Shown here: positions 10,494 to 22,700 of the stretch, piece after piece
How the letters are laid out: every line of letters starts with the position of its first letter
Position numbering within the stretch: position 1 is the first letter of the stretch
Origin: Ectocarpus siliculosus
Lineage: Eukaryota > Sar > Phaeophyceae > Ectocarpales > Ectocarpaceae
NCBI GenBank assembly: GCA_000310025.1
Contig: FN649741.1
Span: 2,344,841-2,378,173 of the forward strand
DNA: 33,333 bases
Reading direction: 5' to 3'
The notes under the pieces: generated by a model
Databases searched by the model: none
Told to the model about the DNA's origin: nothing
What the model saw: only the letters and a program-made list of their open reading frames with translations
Made by a program: the position numbers and the translations under genes

Positions 10494-11883
10494 TCTTGCC
10501 AAAGAATTGCTGCACAAGAGAGCAGAGTGCAGCGTGTGAGCTTTGTGTGACCCAGCTGGATTGGAGTTGGAAGGGTCTCTGAGAATTCCTGTGACGGCTG
10601 AGATGCGGCGAAACACAAGAGGACATGAAACTGTTCGGCAAGTACAAGTGCCGATCCCGCCGCATTTTGGGTTCTCTCGCGCATGTTGTCTCCGTTCTCT
10701 GCTCTGGTGCTGGCCGTGGTGTCCTCTCGCAACGCCACCAACATACAGCTATAGCTGGTACCAATAGCCCGGGTGTCAGTTCCGGAAACTACGTCCAGAA
10801 CAGCGCCAACACGCTAAAGCGCCGGAGTATTAGAAGCACCTTTGGCTGAGTTGAGAACATACATCATTGAGGTCGACCAGCCCTAGTCTACACGTTTTCT
10901 GTGGCGTCTTTTGCAGCCTTCGCGCTCACGTGGCTTGAGCTGACACATACGCTTGGACATCGGCACGCAAACTTCAAAAGTGAGTTGAACACAGCTATCA
11001 GTAGTTGTTTTGAGTGCTCTGGGTATTTGGTCCGTTGTGTTCTGGGTCGTGCTGTACCCGGTTACCTGAAAAATCGTGCCGCACACAGTCTGCTTGTCGG
11101 ACACATGGGGCAGTCGTAGACGTCTAACGACCGGCACGCTCACCCATGCAGACCCAGCAATTACGGTACAAACAAGCGTTGCATGAGCAAAACACTATAA
11201 CATGCTGGTAGGTGAGCTGCTGTACAGTAGAGCACGCCTGTATATTTTTTTGCATGACCGCCGAGTCGATGCATGCGCTCGCTTGTTCAACATGAATCAA
11301 TGCATGTACGCATGCACGCTTGAAGTAGGGCCATCACGCAGTACGATAAGTAGGAGACTACTTGCGCATGAGAGCTCCGTACTGTTGCGTTAATGATTTC
11401 CATGTGTCCTAGCACACAAAATGTTGTATCAGGCAAATCTATTGATACGAGCGGCTTCGTCTTCGTCCCCACACGTTTGGCGTAAGCGCATAGACTAGAC
11501 GACTACTGCAGGACTATATCGTTCACCAAGTACTATGCATGCACGTGGAACATAAACGGACCTTCCCTCAATCTTAGAGAGGGTGAACACACATGAAATT
11601 AGGACGGACATGTGCTCAGTCAGCCTTTGCAGTCAAATGAATAGCAATGAAGACAAATAGTTGGTAGTCTTGTGGCGTACCCTGCAAAACTAATTACCCT
11701 GTGGGAAGCGGCCCGCGATAAATTACAACGAAACGAGGACGGGCGCAGAAGAAAGGCCTCTTCGACGACAAAATTTATCTACTGCCCGTACAGAGGCACA
11801 CGGATGCAAAAAATAGTAAAGTCTGTGAACTCATTCCCCTTTCGTCGCATGCTCTCGACATATTGTCCCACAGATCGATGTCC
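10494..11883. promoter_or_regulatory. Divergent intergenic region between dehydrogenase and LRR gene; no motif recognised
   Basis: This ~1.4-kb stretch separates two start codons that face away from each other, so both promoters should be here. On the minus strand a pyrimidine tract ending in GTGCAG (10510-10512) lies 17 bases upstream of the dehydrogenase ATG and could be the acceptor of a 5'UTR intron. No TATA box or coding ORF is convincing. Confidence 0.4.
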
Positions 11884-14800
11884 ATGATGGCGGTTTCGAC
11901 TAGTCGTGGCGCGCGAAGGGCGGCCAAGTGCATGTTATTGTTTCTGAACCTTTCAGCCGTGGTTGATGGTGAGCGTTGCGTCTACGGCAATACTGATTGG
12001 TGGCATCCCTCGCTCGCGTAAGTCCGTAGTTATGTAGCACCGTTGTTGCACTGAAATCTCGCGCTAACGATGTCCGAGCGAAAGATCTGGTTCCTTCTTG
12101 AACGTTCACCGAATTTCTTCTTCCTATGGTCAAATGCTACGGAAGGCCTGTTTTATCGTACTCTCTATCGTATAGCACAGGATGTTGTCTTCGTGGGAGA
12201 TCTTTTCCCAGAATACTAGGAGCACCTCCGACTGACACCGCCCGTCACGCTTGTTATTGTGATGCCGTGTCCAACCCGTCGATAACCATGTGACTCCTGC
12301 CGGTGCCATACCTTTAGCGACACCCGCGCCAACGCCAGTACCGCTCTCTGCACCTACTGCGCCAGGTAACCTCGGTGTTTTCGTTCAACTGACTCTTTAT
12401 ATCTCTCGAAACGCGGTGCGAATCCCGTGTCCCGATAGTCGAGCAGATGAAGAATCCAGCCACTCCGTTGAAGTCGGCTACATGACGAACGAACGTAGAC
12501 AAAGCAGAAAGAGTACCGTTTCGCAAGACTTCTTGTGGCTTTTTCTCACTGGGACAGGACCCATCCAGACGCAAATTCTATGCTTGGTCAAATGACCGTA
12601 GCCCACCCGCCCCCCTGATTTGTTTGATTCCCTTTTTCCCCACCTCTACAGCCAACAACTCCTGCCTGAACCCTGGTAGCGTTAACTACAAGTGCAACAG
12701 CAGCGGTGCGACCCAAATGTGAGTGTTGTCATTGGTGGGCAACGTGGGAATGGCATCACAATATACCGGAAACCTCTGTGTGTTACAAAAATTGATACAA
12801 GTCCTGAAGACTCTATCTCCCTGCTTCGTTGCTTCAAAATACACCATCACTCATGAACTAGCCCGCACTTTCACGGACGTTTTAATGGACGTTTTTGCAT
12901 CCACATCCGCAGCAGTGCTTATTTGGCCAGGAGCCAACCCGGTAACAAGTTTGGTAGTATTCGTCGTCGCCCTATTTCCAAGGCGTCCCTGTTGTGCTTT
13001 CTCTTGTGCGGCACGTTGGCGCGTGATATTTCTCAGCATCCTTGACAACTGCGGAATCATGGACAGCGACCTGGACGACGTCGGGAGGTGTATAGACGTC
13101 TTCGGCCGAGGCACCATGACACGCGTGTGAGTATCACCCACTCAACGTGTAGGTTAGAGGGTATCTGCATGTCTAGGGAGTCAACACCTTCCGCTGTCTA
13201 GAGGCTATGGGGGCAACGTTACTCGAAGGACGAGAGCGAGTTGTCCAAGAGTCTACCGCCTACCGATATTTTGTCAGATACACGTGGGTAGAGGCGTGTG
13301 GTTACGCGCCATGTGTGACACCAAGAGGCGGCCCAGACGTCATTCCTACATCCAGCATTTGCATACACTGGATGTGATCGGTTCCGACTCCGTTGGATAA
13401 GCTTTTCCCGATGCTTTCCACGTATCTATCGACAGGTATCTTCGGTACAACCTGTTGACTACGGTCCGGGATAATCTGTTCACAGGGCTTGGGAGGCTAG
13501 AGCGCATGTGAGGCAGAGCTCTATTGATTGCAGCCTATGAAGCGGCAGCAGCCCAAAGACGCGCGCATGCTCGGCTCCTTACGTGAAGATGGAGTGAGGG
13601 CGAAGCGCCGGGAACCTAGGGATTTACCAAAGGCCACGCGATACTCCAGACTCACTCTCTAGTTGTCTTGTTCATGACGATCAAAAAGCGTCTCGACCAC
13701 GTGTGAACCTTGTCTGGTCGACACAGAGTGTCTTCCCCTTTGAACTCAATCGCTTCCCGTTTCGGCTGCCGTCCTCCGACTTTTCAGATATCTCAGCAAC
13801 AATTTCATCTCTGAGATGCCGGTTGCCACCTTCCAAGGGCTTTCGAGCTTGCAGTGGCTGTGAGTATTCGCTTGCCGAGGCCAAAGAAAGTTTCTATCAG
13901 TGATACCTCTCATCTCTTGATGATTGCTCGGTAGTCACTGTTGCTCAAGTGAATAGCACATCGCCGATATGAGTTGCCGCATATTTTTATCTTAGTCTAG
14001 CTCAAGACGGACCAGTCTTTGGCGTGGGTCATGTGACGCTTGTGATCTGCACTCTCCGGGGCGCTAACCTACATTGCACATGTCCCTCGTGCGTGTAGAG
14101 CGCTTCTGGAACTGCGTGAATACTTGGTCAGACACAACAAGCGCGCGACCCGAACCGCGGAGACGAGAATTAAGACGTTCACTTTTCATGTTGAGACATT
14201 GCTTTTCTTGCAGTCAGTTCATTCTACAAGTGCCGCGTGTTGCGATCGTTACCCTTGCTATTCTCCTACACGATCAACGCTGCACACGCCAAGAGCATGT
14301 CTCGCTTTTCCATTCTATCGTTTGGTGTTCAAGAATGCTCGGAAAACCCTCATCACGTTCGCAAGCCTCTCACGCACAACACAGATGATGGAATACCACG
14401 CGTGTTTCAAGACCAAGGCACACGTGACCCCGATACGCTCCTTCCCTCCGCATTGCGCTTTCGCGCGCGTTTCCTCTGCTCAGGTACCTCGATCAAAACT
14501 CCCTCTTCGCGCTTCCGGGAGAAATTTTCTCGGGCCTCGACCAGCTCGAGCGACTGTCGCTGCACCAGAACTCCCTCTCCACGCTCCACGCGGATACCTT
14601 CGCGGGGCTCGCCGGGCTGCAGGAGCTCTCGCTGACCTCGAACCCCGACCTCCAATGTGTCCCCGCAAACGACGCCATCACCCTCGAGGTAGACGACACG
14701 ACCGTCGGCACGTGCGGGTGCGCCCCGGCCGAGGCGGTGATGTGCGGGGACGGCGTGTTCTGCATCCCCGGGGAGCTCGGCTACTCGTGCGGGACTACGG

Positions 14801-16155
14801 CCCCGACCCCGGCGCCGACTCCGGGGCCGACGCCCCCCCCCTCGCCCGCGCCTTCGCCGGCGCCAACGCGGGCCAAGAACCCTTGCCTCGACCCGGCCAG
14901 CGAGGCCTACCTCTGCAGCGTCAACGGGACCGAGATCCACCTTGACTACTGCGGGATCACGGACGACGACCTGGAAGATGTCGAGACGTGCCTGGACGTC
15001 TTGGGGCGGGGCTCCATGACGGCCTTGTACGTGCGGTTCAACTACCTGACCACAATTCCCGAGGGACTGTTCGACGGGCTCGGACACCTGGAAAAGTTGT
15101 ACCTGAACAACAATGGGCTGAGCGAGACGCTATCCGCAGAGAGTTTCCAAGCTCTGGGGAAGCTGCAGGTCCTGAACTTGAACGGAAACTCTCTGACCGC
15201 GCTGCCTACGGACCTTTTCCGGGGCTTGGGGCAGCTCCGACACCTGTGGATCAACATGAACCTGCTCACCACGCTCGCCGCAGAGCTGTTCGACGGCCTT
15301 CCGCAGCTTGAATCGCTGGACCTCCGGCTGAATCCCGAGCTACAGTGCGTTCCCGCAAGCGCCGCCGACAACGTGGAGACCACCGAAATCTCTTCTGGGG
15401 TGTGCGGATGCTCCCTGGCACCTGCCGTCTTGTGCGATGTCGGTCTGGCCTGCGTGCCGGGAGAGCTCGGTTTCACCTGCGCGACATCCGCTCCAACGCC
15501 GGCTCCGGTCCTGCCGGGGAACAATACCTGCCTGGACCCTGCGAGCGAGCACTACGTGTGCGGCATGCCCGGGACGGAGCTGGACTTGGCGTACTGTGGC
15601 ATCACGGACGACAACCTGGAAGAACTGGCGGCGTGCATGGACGTCTTCGGGAGAGACGCCGTGAAGGAAGTCCGCCTCGGGTACAACTACTTGACCACCT
15701 TCTCCGGAGACCTGTTCCACGGACTCACGCACGTCGAGCGCATCTTCCTGAACGACAACAGCCTCGTCAGCGTCCCGGCCGAGGCATTCCAGGGCCTACA
15801 GGCGCTACAGGTTCTGAACTTGAACCGGAACTCGCTGGTCGGCATCCCTGCGAGTGTTTTCCAGCCGCAGGACACCAACTCTACAGGACCCGGACATCTC
15901 CAAGACATCTGGATGAACATGAATCTGCTCAGCACTCTACCTGCCGGGCTGTTTGACGGGCTGGATATGTTGACTTCGCTGGACCTCCGGCTGAACCCCG
16001 ACCTGCAGTGCGTACCCACCACACACGACGCCGTCTCTGTTAGCGCCGAACGCCTATCCTCCGACGTGTGTGAATGCTCTCCACCTCAGGCGGCCGTGTG
16101 CAATGCGGGTCAAGTCTGCGTCCCAGGAGAATTCGGCTACACCTGCGGCGTGTGA
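11884..16155 (+). CDS. Secreted modular leucine-rich-repeat protein (three LRR modules, 701 residues predicted)
   Basis: Proposed exons: 11884-11968, 12318-12365, 12652-12718, 13037-13126, 13436-13507, 13788-13859, 14484-16155. Phases agree throughout and sum to 702 codons with the stop. Exon 1 encodes a signal-peptide-like N-terminus (RRAAK then CMLLFLNLSAVV), exon 2 a Pro/Thr linker. Three modules follow at about residues 46-276, 277-490 and 491-701. Each has a Cys-containing N-cap (C-L-x-P-x-S, LxxCGI, CxDVxGR), four 24-residue LRRs of the LxxLxLxxNxLxxLPxxxFxGL type, a cap ending NPxLQCVP, and a Cys-rich C-cap ending CxPGExGxxC. Modules are separated by Pro/Thr-rich linkers. There is no C-terminal membrane segment, so secretion is inferred. 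The role is unknown; recognition or adhesion would fit extracellular LRRs. Exons 3-7 are secure; exon 1 rests on phase and a GTGAGC donor. A longer exon 1 ending at GTAAGT (12018) would not fit the phase. Confidence 0.82.
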
Positions 16156-18020
16156 TGATACCCGGCATAGCTTTTCGCGTGCTGATTCGGAGTAGGCCGG
16201 AAAGATTCCTGTGATGCCTCACACGTGCCGTAGTAGTCCGTTGGGAAAATCCTGAATCGTTATGTGCTTGCCCCCGTGGACGGACTCCGTGTTCGATGCA
16301 CAATATTGGGACTACCAGGCTGTATGCGTAGCGGGACATATACTAAATGTGCTCTAGCGTTGCCATTATTTCGGAGATCTTACCCTGCGGGCGCTTACTG
16401 TTTAGGCTCTATTGTTCGATGCTCGTGAGTGCTAGGGGCAATTATGCGCGGTAATAAGCATCGCAGTTAAACGTATCTACCTAGTGCCATTGAGGCAAGC
16501 CTCACGGTCTCCTTCAGAAGGAAATCATGCTACAAATAGTCATGCTGACTTTCAAGCCCCTAGCTGCGACCGTTCAAACGTAAAATAGGCCATGTCATGC
16601 TTTTTATGTGTTGTATCGTTACTTTGAGGGCGAGGGGAATTGCAGAGGCGCGCCCAGGGGCATGACTTCGAGAGAGCAGTTCCCTGACGACCAGGACAGT
16701 CTATTGGAAGCAATTTCTGCCGACAAGGTTCGGATGGGTGCGCCGATCTGCTAAGGACACCATGTTAGAAGGCGATTGACAGATATCGGCAGTCTCAAAC
16801 AGGATAGATAGGGTGCCACCCTCCTTGTCATGATACGACACACCAGATTGGTCCGCAGCACGAAAAAGCAACAGTCATTCAATATCTACGAAGTTGTGGG
16901 CGCTTTCAAAGATCCTGTGCCATAGATCAGCTGGTGTTGATCAGTCCCGTCGGGGTAATCGCACCGAGGCCTATGTGCCGCACCGCACCGTGTATAGGCC
17001 GCTGCGTTTTGTCAAAGATCGCAACCACCCGTCGGAGTTTTGGCAACGGCGGGGTGCGCTGGAAAAGCTAGGTTGGGCACAGTAGTTTTATTGTACTTCC
17101 GCACCGGTTACGGTGAATTCCCACCCACCCCTCGGATGTCCCCTCGGATGTCACCTGGGTGCGATGAAATACAAGATAGGCTGCAATTTATCGTAGGACC
17201 AAACGATTTATTGAACTAATACAGTTCAGACGCCAATACCCACTACCAACACCAGGCCATAACAATATATTGTGTTTGGGTGCGGTGGTAGCTCGTCAGA
17301 GGCCGAAAGAGAAATAAGGTTGACTCAAGACCTTGTTGCTTAGAGAGTGAGAGACATGCGGTAGGCAACACCATCGCCATGCAGCATGCCCATCAACACA
17401 TTTCATCCGCGTACCCCCCGGAGGCCCCGTAGATACTCTGCCGAGCACCCCAAACACATTCAATGCATGGTCCATGTCCGGGACCGACGAGTCTATCCTT
17501 GCGGAGTACCAATTTTCCTTCCCAAGTAGGCCTGTACGGCAGACTGGTATGTGCTGGGCGTGTGACGTCTTTTTCTTTGATATCGTCAGCCCAAACTCGG
17601 AAATTACTGATTCACTTGAGTTTGTATAGATAAATTAAATTCTTCACAGTCTTCTACACAGTCCCGTTCACAGTCTCGTTTCCGACCCCAAAATATAACA
17701 GGTTCGTGGACGGTGCATTGATTTGCGGTTCGTACAACCTGCTGCATGGTAAAGCGCAATGTATGTACAATGTGTACAATGCACACACGCCCCAGAGTTC
17801 TAAGTACACTTTCGAACGAATAATTTCCGACCGGCAGAACTTGTGAATGTATTGTTGGTTTCTTGTTTCGGTTTGGAGTTTTATCGATGGAGTTGGAATG
17901 CAGAATTGGCATGCTGGATTTTGCGGAATCCGCCTGATTGTTGCCCTGCTGTCGGAAATCATCATGGGGGGGGATGTGATACCATGCTGTCCGCCGCAGC
18001 ACAACAAGCAGTATTTCTGA
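16156..18020. other. Intergenic, no supported gene
   Basis: The stretch downstream of the LRR stop has only short ORFs. One plus-strand ORF (16894-17085) ends in RPLRFVKDRNHPSEFWQRRG and looks somewhat protein-like, but it has no recognisable relative, no clear start context and no partner exon. A minus-strand ORF at 17604-18023 overlaps AT-rich repeats. Neither is called as a gene. Confidence 0.5.
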
Positions 18021-18021
18021 C

Positions 18022-18142
18022 ATTGGGTTTGGTAGTTCACGTTTGGATTTTCCGCGTTTTCCCTGCGGAGTTTATGTGCTACCCAATGGGATTTGGGCAG
18101 TTCATGTTTGGATCATTTTCCTCGTTTTACCTGCGGAGTTGA
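18022..18142. repeat. Two-copy ~60-bp tandem repeat
   Basis: Units at about 18022-18084 and 18085-18142 share TGGG.TTGG..AGTTCA.GTTTGGAT followed by TTTTCC.CGTTTT.CCTGCGGAGTT. The pair is diverged by roughly a quarter and is non-coding. Confidence 0.7.
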
Positions 18143-18465
18143 AAAATACCAAGTAAAGATCAACATTACATCGGAGTTGCGTCAGAACGGGGACGGGAAA
18201 CTCCGGGAAAACGTGCCCCAATTACCCAGAGAAAATTCCTCAGATAGAAATCATGTTCAACTCAATGACCAGTTCAAATAACCTTGGGAAGCACAATGGC
18301 TTCAACCATGACTTACCGAAACATGCCAAATCCTTCCCCCAATAAACATACGAACGCGTGGCCTCTTGCTGGGGTTGGTAATACAGTATAGGGACACTCC
18401 AGGCAATACGGGCGCCACGGTCATGCTCTTGCGTGTTGAATCGACACGTCTTTGCGAATATTTTT

Positions 18466-19344
18466 CAGGTTGTTCACGGCGCGTTTTTTTCCACCGCTCC
18501 GCTCCGTGATATGAACGAGGTACCGCTCCTCTCCGTGAGGATTTTTGCCCTCGGATAAACCCCGCTCCGCTCCCTGGGGATTCCCTAAAATCCGCACAAC
18601 AAGCGGCTTTTTCACGGAGCGGTTTTGAGCTATCTATGTACTCCGCCGTCACACAACTAACTGCGGAAATTAAGTCACTCGGAGTCATGTTTCTTTTTCC
18701 CACGGACTCACGGTGTTTTGTGTCGGGAAGGTTAACGCTCTGCATCTGTCCCAAGCCGCTAGCGCGGGAGAGCAAGAGGTCGAACCTGGCTGAGTGAATT
18801 AGGGGCGTGTTTGGTTGAATACAAGAGACGCCTGGTGTTACCAAACGAAGTGCTTAGTACTGGCAAGTTTCAACTAGAGGCAAAGGAGGGATTATCTGCT
18901 GTTGTACGTTAACAGGAACGTTGGGGTCGAGGAGGTATCGATGTGGGGAACATTTCTCTTTTCTGAACGATTTCTTCATAGATTAACAATAATTGTTGAT
19001 ATTTTTTTGTCTGTTTGGGCTGTCCTGGCGGCGAGGACGCGTAATAAGGTATCACCGGCGGCCTCCAAACCCCAATATTTTCACGAAATTTCAGGCCCTC
19101 CGTCGATTTGTACGGATGTCCGTGCGGTTTCGACGCTTTTTTTCTGACAGTCAATCGTCCTCAAGGTCACGGTTTCGCGGGGTGTATGCTATCTGCGGAG
19201 TAAACAAAACCGCTCCTTGAAAACCGTAATACGGATAAACCGCTCCGCTCCTGTGATATTTTCAAACAAAAAACGCTCCCCTGTGCGGAGCTTCACGAAA
19301 AAAAAAACGCTCCGCGGAGCGGTTCTACTCCGTGAACAACCCTG
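18466..19344. mobile_element. Candidate DNA transposon remnant with short inverted ends and GCTCCG-rich subterminal repeats
   Basis: The left end CAGGTTGTTCACGG (18466-18479) is mirrored by CCGTGAACAACCCTG (19330-19344). Both ends are followed inwards by clusters of GCTCCG/CGGAGC motifs and T or A runs. Internal direct repeats include CGGATAAACC.CGCTCCGCTC (about 18552 and 19232) and ACCGCTCCGCTC.GTGATAT (about 18491 and 19239). Ends starting CAGG with short subterminal motifs recall hAT-like elements, but no 8-bp target duplication and no transposase were found. Confidence 0.45.
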
Positions 19345-19795
19345 TAGTCTATCTCCCATGCAGTGAATGCCCTGTCCGAAAGAGGCCTTAGAACCTGCGC
19401 GCGCATGCCCTGCTTATGTCACAGTTCAAGAAGCACCGTCAACAACCAAAGACTGAACCCTACTTGTTGTCGAACGTAGTCGGGATGTGGGGTTTGCCTC
19501 GCGGTATGAACAACCGAGTCGAGAGGAATTACGGTACAGTTTCTATAATTTTTGAATGAAACGCAATGTCGCCATGACGGACAACTTGCTTCACAACAAT
19601 GTTCGCAAAAAACACACAAACGTGGAGCGGCCAACATCAAACACTCTACCCCTGAGTGCAATGGATTGTATCGAGATGGAACCACTGTAGCAATACTCAA
19701 TCACACATCTGAGAGAGGATAACGCCCCTCCGGTTTCTTCCCTATCCACAGCTAGTCTAGACAGTTGGTTTCCTCGGTACCCTCTTGTCACACGT
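19345..19795. other. Intergenic, nothing recognised
   Basis: No convincing ORF, repeat or RNA gene lies between the inverted-repeat element and the stop codon of the minus-strand regulator-like gene. Confidence 0.6.
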
Positions 19796-22700
19796 TCAGA
19801 GTGCATCTAACATGGCATGGGTCACATCCAACCAATTCCCTGCGCCAACGCTAGATATATCGTCCTCCGTATCCTCCACCGACCCGCTCCCCTCGCTCAT
19901 TTTCGGCAACCTTGGCTCGGGAGGGATGACCGTACTGTCAACCTCGTTTCTGACGCGGTTGGAGTGAAGTCCTGTCTTCAGACGGCAACATGGGTTGTTT
20001 GAGGATACTGCAGAAGCACTGGGTGCTGTCGAGACCAGAATGGAGCACACACAAAAACCAGCTTCGCCCTCAATTGGACAAGCAGGAACTGTGCCGATAC
20101 TCGTCTCAGCAACATTGCATGCTGACAACGTGTCACTCTGGGTCTCCCTGTGACCTTGGTGAGTCGTCTCACCCTTGTCACTGTCCTTCTCCTTCGCCCC
20201 ATCGCAGACCTCAATGCTGCCTACGGGTGACGCCGACGAAGCTTGTAGTCTGCTTGCAAAGAGTTCGACCGCCCCACCAAGTGAGTGGTGCGGCCAAACA
20301 CAATTTTCTTGTCAAGGGAGAGAACGTGCCGTCAGGTTTGGTCGCGTGTGACTCCAAACCCAGGTTGAGAATATGTTCTTCACACTATCACCAAACGCAC
20401 GAACTCATCGCCACTGTACTGCGGCTAGCAAGACTGTGCAAGTTCCGTTTTCCGGCATCACCAAGTGCCCCAAGAGCCTGAACCGCATGGTTGTAAAGGA
20501 TCTTATACTCTGGAACAGTACCTGCAATAGAGATTGTTGCAGAAGGCCTCCACTCCGTGCCACTCCTCCAAAGGGGGTACGGGCAAGGAGCCAGAAGGGC
20601 GAAACGAGTTGTAGGACCCCCGCAACCTGTCGTACATCGCTTGACCTCCACAGTCGCCAATCGCTGCGAGAGATAACAGCATCACATGTGCCAGGTGGCA
20701 TCTTTCATGGACCGTCGGCGGCGGGCGGCAGACGGAAACACAAAACTTTTGGCGAGGTCGATCAATAGCGTAATCCGTTCGGTACACCACGACATGCAGT
20801 ACCTCCTCTTCCGTACTCGCCGAGGGCAAAGAAACGAGCCGTCGCCGTCACAAACCATCCCGATACACCGCATATAAGAGACGACACAGATCAGGCCAAG
20901 CGGAAGTCTACCGCTCGTGAAGCAATATTTTTTTCTCAGAATATTCATACGCAGGGTGGGGTAATGAAAAGGAACATGGAGTACAGCCCATTCGTTAGCA
21001 AAGGGTAGTGTACCCTGCTGGTGTAAGGAGGCCTCAATAAGGTATCTTCGCATGTCAACCAATCCGGTGTGTGCAGGGTTTTTGACGGCCGCACCAACCA
21101 TACTTGATGCCCAAGAGGTAGGTCAGAAATAGAAATATATATCCAATCTACTCCTCACCATAGGGAGACCTAAAACACACGATTTCAAGAGTAATACTCT
21201 CTGCCATAGACAACCCATGATATTTACGTACACCCCTACTGCAGGGGAGCTCTCTGCCGAACTTACCGCCTACCTGGCAACAATCCCTATGGCAAACAAA
21301 TTGCGGCAGGCGGAGGCCGCAACACGGCGGGCCCAAGTGACTCTACTGATGTGGTAGGTTAGCATGGGGCGGAAACAAAGTAAAAGTTATGATACGTCGT
21401 GACCAGCGATCAACTGATGGCCAGTGTTCAAGAATTCAGAAGCTCAGGCGAATACAAAATGAGAGAAGAAAAGCCGCGAGTCAATCAGTGAGTGACAACG
21501 ACCCGTTTGTTGTGGGGTTGAATAGAACAGACCATGCGTCTGAAGCAGGCTTGCTTCTCGACCATAAGCACATCAAAACTATGCACGGCATTCAAGCAGA
21601 AGAGCCGAAACGGAGCATCAATGGGGCTCCACAAAACAAGCCCATGATTGTAAGCCACAAAACGACCGGTGAACAAGCACAACAAGAGAACAGTTTTGTT
21701 GAGGGAGCGTCGAAACGACTGTTTTCGTGGGCAATGGCCATGGAGTACTAACCCATCACCACAACTTGATGGTGACCGGTTTTCTGCCTTACCTGATCTG
21801 CATTTGTGAACGAGCAGCACCCATTTTCAAAGGGCAGAGGACATAGGTCACGCCATCCGTGAAACAAGATTCGGGGAAAAACGATCAACACAAAACCTCT
21901 GCTGGGCACGAACGTTACTCGCTCACCCCATCACGCTGCGAAGCAAGCCAGGATATCGGTCGAAAATCTCGACACTGCGGCCTATTCTCTCCAGTGTGGC
22001 ATGCCAATCGCCCTTTGCTGCCTTCTGAAAGACAAGGGTCCTGTAGGGTTCGGAAATTTCGGGAAAGGGGTCGAGGGCATAAGGTAGTGTTGTATGATGG
22101 TTGCTAGGTATGACATTCCTTGGGCCAACAGAACCTTCAAGTATCACTGAGCACAGCAGTCATCGGCAGCGCCAAAGTGGCGAAACAATGTGATGCTGAA
22201 CCAGAACGTACTTTGTGCACTACTGCGTGGCATCTCAGGCTTGTGGTGATCACTGTTAACTCCGACCGTCTCAAACATGATAAAAGCCGTCAACAACATG
22301 CAGCACCATGGACAAATAGGAAAATACTATACCCACACGTAGAACGCATCTTCAGCTTACGAGTTGATGAGAAGGCTGCCGAAACCCCCACGAACGCTTT
22401 GTCTGGTCACCAGAGGCACAGCATCCAATTTAGACATGCAGGTCGATTGCGAGTGGGATGTTCAACGATGTCACCCTGATATCGGTTGATACAAGCCCTT
22501 TTCACCCTAATGTGATATGGTGGTCGATATGCTCACATGCGTCAGTGTACCATGCATTTCGACTCACCGATCTACTGCTTCTTCAAGCGGTTCAAAGTTG
22601 AGACTATTCCCACTCCAAACCACCGTACCCATAGCGTCCGCTACCTCTGGAGGCAGGAGAACTTGGTTGGACCGGAGGACTGTGTCTGATCGGCCATCAG

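Noticed and set aside
12232-12250. ACACCGCCCGTCAC, resembling the conserved 3' region of small-subunit rRNA
   Set aside because: The match is short, the flanking sequence does not fit rRNA, and it lies within an intron of the LRR gene.
12408-12440. GGTGCGAATCCC, resembling a tRNA T-arm
   Set aside because: No acceptor stem, D-arm or anticodon arm could be drawn around it.
14124-14945. 273-residue plus-strand ORF overlapping the LRR gene
   Set aside because: It is in another frame from the clearly LRR-coding frame and starts within an intron.
14407-15087. 226-residue minus-strand ORF antisense to the LRR exon
   Set aside because: It is a shadow of GC-rich coding sequence on the plus strand, with no family features.
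21389-21751. 120-residue plus-strand ORF inside an intron of the minus-strand regulator-like gene
   Set aside because: It is open by chance as far as I can tell: no recognisable motif, no partner exon, and the reverse strand is equally open.
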